Below are positions 59,712-64,000 of a stretch of DNA of 64,000 nt, piece by piece (the first letter of the stretch is position 1; the number at the start of each line of letters is the position of its first letter). Below the pieces are notes generated by a model that did no database searches, was not told where the DNA came from, and worked only from the letters and a program-made list of their open reading frames with translations. The position numbers and the translations under genes were made by a program. The stretch spans positions 186,001 through 250,000 of the forward strand of contig NZ_JAIBOA010000003.1 in NCBI RefSeq assembly GCF_019458805.1, written 5' to 3'. This stretch comes from Actinomadura parmotrematis. Lineage in GTDB: Bacteria; Actinomycetota; Actinomycetes; Streptosporangiales; Streptosporangiaceae.

Positions 59712-60521
59712 ATGCGCACGCGCGGCGGATTCGATCCGGACGGCGATCTGTGGGACTGCGTGGCCTCCGAGCTGCGCCATCGACGTATCGAGCGCAGCCT
59801 CTCGCTCGCCGCGGTGGGAGATCTCATCGACCGGGATCGGTCTCTTGTCGCGCGCGTTGAGGCCGGCGAGACCAAACTCCAGGCCAAGCACGCCGTCATC
59901 ATCGACCGCGCTTGGACGACCGGCGGCCTCTTCACCCGCCTCGTCGGGTTCGCCAAGTCCAAGCACGACGTGGAGTGGTTCAAGACCCATCTGGAGAAGG
60001 AGGCCCGCGCCGGCGAACTGCGCATCTGGGAGCTCGGCTGGATCCCCGGCCTCTTCCAGACGGAGGGCTACATGCGCGCCATCTTCGAGGCGTTCGCCAT
60101 GGAGGACATCGAGGAAGGCGTCAAGGTGCGCCTTCGGCGCCAGCAGTGCCTGCATCGACGTCCGCGGCCCAGAATCTGGGTGCTCTTGGATCAGAGCATC
60201 ATCGAGCAGCCTGTCGGTTCAAGCCGGATCATGCATGAACAGATCGAGCATCTGATGGAGATGGCGCGTCTTCCGCACATCACGATCAGAATCGTTCCGC
60301 GAGAGGCGGGCGCGCACGCGGGACGGGACGGTTCGTTCAAGATCATGTCCGAGGGGGTCGGTACCTTGGTCTACGTGGCGGCGCACGGCGGAGGTCGCCT
60401 TGTCCATGACGCGGCCGAGCTGGCTTCGTACCGCGTGTGGTTCGACATGATCGGCGATGTGGCGCTGACCAAGGACGCGTCGTTGCACCTGCTCGAAGAG
60501 GCATTGGAGCGATTCTCGTGA
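59712..60521 (+). CDS. Scr1-family XRE regulator (DUF5753)
   Basis: This 269-residue protein has an N-terminal helix-turn-helix (LRHRRIERSLSLAAVGDLID, SLVARVEAGET) and a DUF5753 domain (WELGWIPGLFQTEGYMRAIF, RLPHITIRIVPREAGAHAG, ASYRVWFDMIGDVAL). Scr1-type proteins regulate with their Scr2/DUF397 partners in secondary-metabolism or development networks. ATG 59712 gives the standard N-terminus. Its stop overlaps the DUF397 gene (GTGA). Confidence 0.92.
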   Translation: MRTRGGFDPDGDLWDCVASELRHRRIERSLSLAAVGDLIDRDRSLVARVEAGETKLQAKHAVIIDRAWTTGGLFTRLVGFAKSKHDVEWFKTHLEKEARAGELRIWELGWIPGLFQTEGYMRAIFEAFAMEDIEEGVKVRLRRQQCLHRRPRPRIWVLLDQSIIEQPVGSSRIMHEQIEHLMEMARLPHITIRIVPREAGAHAGRDGSFKIMSEGVGTLVYVAAHGGGRLVHDAAELASYRVWFDMIGDVALTKDASLHLLEEALERFS

Positions 60522-60709
60522 TCGTTTGGCGCAAGTCCAGCCGCAGCGGCGGGAGCTCGACCCAGTCCGACTGTGTTGAGTTGGCGGGATTCCCCTCCGG
60601 GGTCGGTGTCCGCGACAGCAAGGCCCCCCACCACGGCCATCTGGTGCTTTCCCCCAAGGCGTTCGCAACGCTCGCGGAGCGCTTGAGGGCGTCCACCGCC
60701 GAGCGCTGA
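60518..60709 (+). CDS. DUF397-domain protein, partner of the XRE regulator
   Basis: This 63-residue DUF397 protein has WRKSSRSGGSSTQSDCVELA and VGVRDSKAPHHGHLVLSPKAF, the family signature. It is usually encoded directly after an Scr1-type XRE regulator. GTG 60518 overlaps the upstream stop by four bases. Confidence 0.93.
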   Translation: MIVWRKSSRSGGSSTQSDCVELAGFPSGVGVRDSKAPHHGHLVLSPKAFATLAERLRASTAER

Positions 60710-60751
60710 GTTCTTCGCCCGGCCCCGTGCGGCTACGTGTCCCCTTCGCCA

Positions 60752-60854
60752 GTGACCACCTGGTCGTCGCGCGTTGACTTGCGGCGTGTTGCCTTTGTGG
60801 AACGTGCCAAAGTGGCAACACGCCGCAAGTCGACGATGAGTGACCGGGTGGTCG
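60752..60854. repeat. hairpin element copy 3
   Basis: A stem of 21 bp with one mismatch (60773-60793 with 60814-60834) carries GCGGCGTGTTG. Both flanks hold the GACCACC(Y)GGTC motif in inverted orientation: GTGACCACCTGGTCG at 60752-60766 and its near-complement at 60840-60854. This is the most complete copy. Confidence 0.85.
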
Positions 60855-60962
60855 TATCTGCGAGGGCGAGGAGGGGCGATTAGGGGGAATGTCGCCCTTG
60901 GGGGAGGAAGCGGCTCTAGAGTGATCGTTGTCGGCGGGGGCGTCGGAACGGGAGGGCCGGGC

Positions 60963-61775
60963 ATGGGCGAGCGGGTGGATCCGTCTTCGGTGGATCTGCG
61001 GACCGATGTGCCGCATCCGGCGCGGGTCTACGACTTCCTGCTCGGCGGCAAGGACAACTTCGAGGCCGACCGCGCCGCCGCCGCCGAGGTCCTCAAGCAC
61101 CAGCCGAACTCGCCGCGCGCCATGCGGTCCAACCGGGCGTTCCTGGCCCGGATGGCGCGGCACGTGGTGCGCGAGCACGGGATCCGGCAGTTCCTCGACG
61201 TCGGGACGGGCCTGCCGACGTCGCCGAACCTGCACGAGGCGGCGCAGGAGATCGCGCCGGAGACGCGCGTCCTCTACGTCGACAACGATCCGATCGTGCT
61301 CGTGCACGCCCGCGCGCTCCTGACGAGCGCGCCCGAGGGCGCGACGGCCTACCTGGACGCCGACCTGCGCGACCCCGCGTCCATCCTCGGGTCCGCCAAG
61401 CTGCGCGAGACGCTCGACCTGTCGCGGCCGGTCGCCCTCACCCTCCTCGCCGTGCTGCACTTCGTGACCGACGAGGACGAGGCGCACGCGATCGTCCGCG
61501 CCCTGCTGGAGCCGCTCGCGCCCGGCAGCGTGCTGGCGATCTCGGTGGTGCCCGACGCGGACGAGACGGACCCGACGGTCGCCGCCGGCGCCAAGGCGTA
61601 CCGGGCGCAGGGGCTCCAGCTCAAGACGCGCACGAAGGCCGAGGTGGAGCGGTTCTTCGACGGCCTGGACCTGCTCGGCCCGGGAGTCACCCGCACCGAG
61701 CACTGGTACCCCGACCACGACGTGGACCTCACCGACCTCCAGTACATGTACGCGGGCGTCGCCGTGAAGCGCTGA
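60963..61775 (+). CDS. SAM-dependent methyltransferase (DUF574-type)
   Basis: This 270-residue protein is of the Methyltransf_19/DUF574 family, common in actinomycetes: HPARVYDFLLGGKDNFEADR near the N-terminus, QFLDVGTGLPTSPNLHE (SAM motif), VLYVDNDPIVLVHARALL and EHWYPDHD at the end. ATG 60963 with GGAGGG 7 bp upstream. Substrate unknown. It stands alone before a bidirectional terminator. Confidence 0.93.
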   Translation: MGERVDPSSVDLRTDVPHPARVYDFLLGGKDNFEADRAAAAEVLKHQPNSPRAMRSNRAFLARMARHVVREHGIRQFLDVGTGLPTSPNLHEAAQEIAPETRVLYVDNDPIVLVHARALLTSAPEGATAYLDADLRDPASILGSAKLRETLDLSRPVALTLLAVLHFVTDEDEAHAIVRALLEPLAPGSVLAISVVPDADETDPTVAAGAKAYRAQGLQLKTRTKAEVERFFDGLDLLGPGVTRTEHWYPDHDVDLTDLQYMYAGVAVKR

Positions 61776-61789
61776 GCCCCGGACGCGCG

Positions 61790-61822
61790 AGAGGCGCCGC
61801 CCGGGGCCTGGGCGGCGCCTCT
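61790..61822. terminator. bidirectional terminator between convergent genes
   Basis: AGAGGCGCCGCCC (61790-61802) pairs perfectly with GGGCGGCGCCTCT (61810-61822), loop GGGGCCT. Confidence 0.8.
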
Positions 61823-61846
61823 GGAGTCAGGCGTGGGCGGTGTTCC

Positions 61847-62365
61847 TTACGGGAGCTTGCGCCACTTGCCCTGGGCGGAGACGTAGAAGGTGTCCTTCTT
61901 CAGCTTGCCGACGGCGGCCCGGAGGCGGAACTCGGTGTTCTTCCAGTCCGGGAAGGCGTCGGCGATCCGCAGCGTCTTGCCGTCGCCCTTGGTGTTGACG
62001 AGGCACATGTCGTCGATCGCGACGTTCTCGGACTTGATGACCAGGTCGTAGCAGAACCCGGCGCTCTTCCCGTCGCCGCGGGTGTCCTTGATCTTGGCGA
62101 CGATGAAGACGAACGGCTTGCCGGTGCCCTTGCGGGCCCAGTACCAGTGGCCCCAGACCTGGGCGCCGCGCACCGGCGGCACCGTGTACTGGTGGACCTT
62201 GCCGACGCGCATGAAGGTGCCGGCGGCCGCGGAGGCGGTGGCGGCGCTCCGCAGCGTGCCGCCGGTGCGGACCTCGTGGCCGGTGGCGGCGCTCGCGGGG
62301 GCGGCGAGGCCGAGGGACACGGCGAGGGCGGTGGCGGCGGCGCCGGCCGTGACGAACTTGCGCAT
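61847..62365 (-). CDS. secreted protein, unknown function
   Basis: This 172-residue precursor has a signal peptide (VTAGAAATALAVSLGLAAPASA). The mature protein is beta-rich with two Cys (SAGFCYDLVIKS, IDDMCLVNT) and ends KDTFYVSAQGKWRKLP. Similar small secreted proteins are frequent in actinomycetes. ATG 62365 is preferred because AGGGG lies 7 bp upstream; an ATG six bases earlier has no space for a Shine-Dalgarno site. Confidence 0.82.
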   Translation of the reverse strand: MRKFVTAGAAATALAVSLGLAAPASAATGHEVRTGGTLRSAATASAAAGTFMRVGKVHQYTVPPVRGAQVWGHWYWARKGTGKPFVFIVAKIKDTRGDGKSAGFCYDLVIKSENVAIDDMCLVNTKGDGKTLRIADAFPDWKNTEFRLRAAVGKLKKDTFYVSAQGKWRKLP

Positions 62366-62739
62366 GAACATCCCCTGGAGGTGAAAAGCGGGGAGGGGAG
62401 AGCGGCGTGATCATACTGAGGATCCGCGATCTGACGGGATCCTTTTCGGGGCGGACGGAAAGCGGTCGGGCGCCGGGCGGGGCGGACGGGCGCCCGGCCT
62501 GCGGTCACGTCCGGCCGGGCGTCCTGAAAAGGAGCTGAAAAGGGCGCGGACTTCGTCGTTTCCGCCGAACTTCCGCCGACCGCCCCGAGCGTGCAGGAAT
62601 ACCTGGACGCGGCGGGCACGGCGGGCACGCGGGGTGGCGGGACGGGCCGGTTCGGTGAAGCGGCGGCGCGGGGCGCCGGGACGGGGCTAGGGTCCCTCCC
62701 CAAGATCAACAACCCCCTGCCGAAGGATGTGCGTTCCCC
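62366..62739. other. promoter region between divergent genes
   Basis: About 370 bp between the secreted protein and the glycoside hydrolase, both transcribed outward. No ORF with coding character and no clear repeat is seen; -10/-35 sequences cannot be assigned with confidence. Confidence 0.4.
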
Positions 62740-64000
62740 GTGCGCTCACCGAAAGTGCTCTTAACGGCCCTCGCCGGAATCCTCGCCGTCGGGCTCGTCG
62801 CCGCCTGGCTGTCGCGGCCCGTCCCGACGGTGACGGCGGCGAAGTCCGGCGCGACCGCCGCGGCCGCCGCGAGCCCGCTCCCGTTCGACCTGCCCTCCAC
62901 GGCGACGCTGCGCGCCTCCGGGAAGCTGGTGTTCGCGCACTACTTCACCCCCTACCCCCGGTCGCTGGACAACAAGGACGCGTCCGCCGACTACTACACG
63001 CGCAACTACCTGAACCCCGCCGGCGAGGGCGGCATCCACGCCGCCTACGGCGGGCTGCTGCGCGACCGGCCGGCCGCGCGGGCGCCGCTCACCGGCGACT
63101 ACCAGCTCGCCGACATGGAGTACGAGGTCCGCACCGCGATCGCCGCGGGCCTCGACGGCTTCACCGTGGACCTGCTGAACCTCGACCCGTCCTCGGCCCA
63201 CCGCAAGCGCGTCGACCTGCTGATCAAGGCCGCGCAGGCCGTCGACCCCGGCTTCAAGATCGTGCTGATGCCGGACATGACCGCCACCCAGATCAAGGCC
63301 TACACCCCGGCCGGGCTCGCCGCCGCGCTCGCCGGGCTCGCCGCGTCGCCGAACGTGTACCGGCTCGCCGACGGGCGGCTCGTCCTGTCGCCGTTCAAGG
63401 CCGAGAACCAGACCGCCGACTGGTACACCCAGCTCACCACCGCGCTGTCGTCCACGTACGGGATCAAGACGGCGCTGGTGCCGGTCTTCCTGAACTTCGG
63501 CGCCAACTACGCCAAGTACTCCGCGATCAGCTACGGGTTCTCCAACTGGGGCAACCGCAGCCCGAACCTCCAGGGCGGCGTCGCCGGCAACGTGAGCACC
63601 TCCCACACCGCCGGGAAGATCTGGATGCAGCCCGTCGCGGTGCAGGACGAGCGGCCCGACCAGAAGATCTACGACGAGGCCGGCAACACCGAGAACCTGC
63701 GCACCACCTGGCAGAACGCCATCAGCGCCGGGACCGACTGGGTGCAGCTCACCACCTGGAACGACTTCTCCGAGGGCACCCAGTTCGCGCCGTCCCCGCA
63801 CAACGGCGGCGCCTACCTCGACCTCGCGTCCTACTACCTGACCCGGCTGAAGACGGGCGCGTGGCCGGCGATCGTCCGCGACACCGCCTACGTCAGCCAC
63901 CGGACGCAGCTCGCCGCGACCAAGCCCACCGCGGGCGGCCAGACGGCGTTCATGGTGCCGCGCTCGGGCACGACGACGCCCCGCGACACCGTCGAGGTGC
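62740..64000 (+). CDS. GH71-like glycoside hydrolase (3' end outside window)
   Basis: From GTG 62740 the frame is open to the window end (420 codons). A signal anchor (TALAGILAVGLVAAWLS) is followed by the catalytic-domain pattern of GH71 alpha-1,3-glucanase-type enzymes: LVFAHYFTPYPRSL, AGLDGFTVDLLNL, GFKIVLMPDMT, GFSNWGNRSPNL and DWVQLTTWNDFSEGTQF. These enzymes cleave alpha-1,3-glucans such as fungal cell-wall polymer. GTG 62740 has GAAGGA 12-17 bp upstream, rather far, so a nearby start is possible. Confidence 0.85.
   Translation, partial: MRSPKVLLTALAGILAVGLVAAWLSRPVPTVTAAKSGATAAAAASPLPFDLPSTATLRASGKLVFAHYFTPYPRSLDNKDASADYYTRNYLNPAGEGGIHAAYGGLLRDRPAARAPLTGDYQLADMEYEVRTAIAAGLDGFTVDLLNLDPSSAHRKRVDLLIKAAQAVDPGFKIVLMPDMTATQIKAYTPAGLAAALAGLAASPNVYRLADGRLVLSPFKAENQTADWYTQLTTALSSTYGIKTALVPVFLNFGANYAKYSAISYGFSNWGNRSPNLQGGVAGNVSTSHTAGKIWMQPVAVQDERPDQKIYDEAGNTENLRTTWQNAISAGTDWVQLTTWNDFSEGTQFAPSPHNGGAYLDLASYYLTRLKTGAWPAIVRDTAYVSHRTQLAATKPTAGGQTAFMVPRSGTTTPRDTVEV

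Noticed and set aside
1..64000. CRISPR array
   Set aside because: No set of regularly spaced direct repeats with unique spacers of 28-40 bp was found; the arrays seen are simple tandem repeats.

Overview
The window comes from a high-GC actinomycete, most likely a Streptosporangiales/Thermomonosporaceae-type organism such as Actinomadura. Supporting signs are the strong third-position G/C bias, frequent GTG (and one TTG) starts, GTGA/ATGA stop-start overlaps, a SARP/BTAD regulator, an XRE-DUF5753/DUF397 pair, a PknG-GlnX-GlnH cluster and many small secreted or lipoprotein genes. The genus is an inference.

Region 1 (about 1-9120) looks like a decayed genomic island. Its base use is less biased than the rest, and it holds a truncated IS256-family transposase cut by a degenerate IS630-family element, a type II restriction-modification set (Eco29kI-type GIY-YIG endonuclease, C5-cytosine methyltransferase, Vsr endonuclease), a serine hydrolase wrecked by several frameshifts, and the 3' end of a tyrosine integrase. 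The island ends at the 3' side of a tRNA-Ser(GCU) gene, the usual integration position for such elements.

Region 2 (9123-34000) is ordinary chromosome with several regulated units: an HxlR regulator divergent from an SDR, a SARP with membrane and helix-hairpin-helix segments divergent from a lipoprotein, a three-gene operon (GCS2/ATP-grasp fusion, AsnB/AsnO-type amidotransferase, EgtC-like amidohydrolase), a macro-domain gene, a two-component system with its secreted companion, recQ, and an alpha/beta hydrolase divergent from a TetR regulator over two palindromic operators.

Region 3 (34000-41000) has two unusual low-complexity arrays: a gene-free array of about 650 bp with a period near 9 bp, and a run of DRPD-type peptide repeats at the C-terminus of a large coiled-coil protein. 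Two overlapping CNNM/CorC-type membrane genes follow.

Region 4 (41000-49200) is a tightly overlapping cluster: a coiled-coil protein, PknG-like kinase, VWA protein, zinc-ribbon/FHA protein, GlnX-like membrane sensor and GlnH-like binding lipoprotein. It resembles the mycobacterial amino-acid sensing module with two added partners. Region 5 (49200-64000) carries a STAS protein, an acyltransferase, lipoproteins, an ECF sigma factor with a frameshifted partner, an NfeD-flotillin pair, an NrtR-like Nudix regulator, a polymorphic-toxin-like gene with candidate immunity genes, an Scr1-type XRE/DUF397 pair, a methyltransferase and the start of a GH71-like glycoside hydrolase.

Three copies of a related hairpin element of about 80-100 bp (near 34.85, 58.9 and 60.8 kb) share an inner stem, and most of their outer flanks carry a GACCACCYGGTC motif. 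They are the clearest structure not explained by genes.
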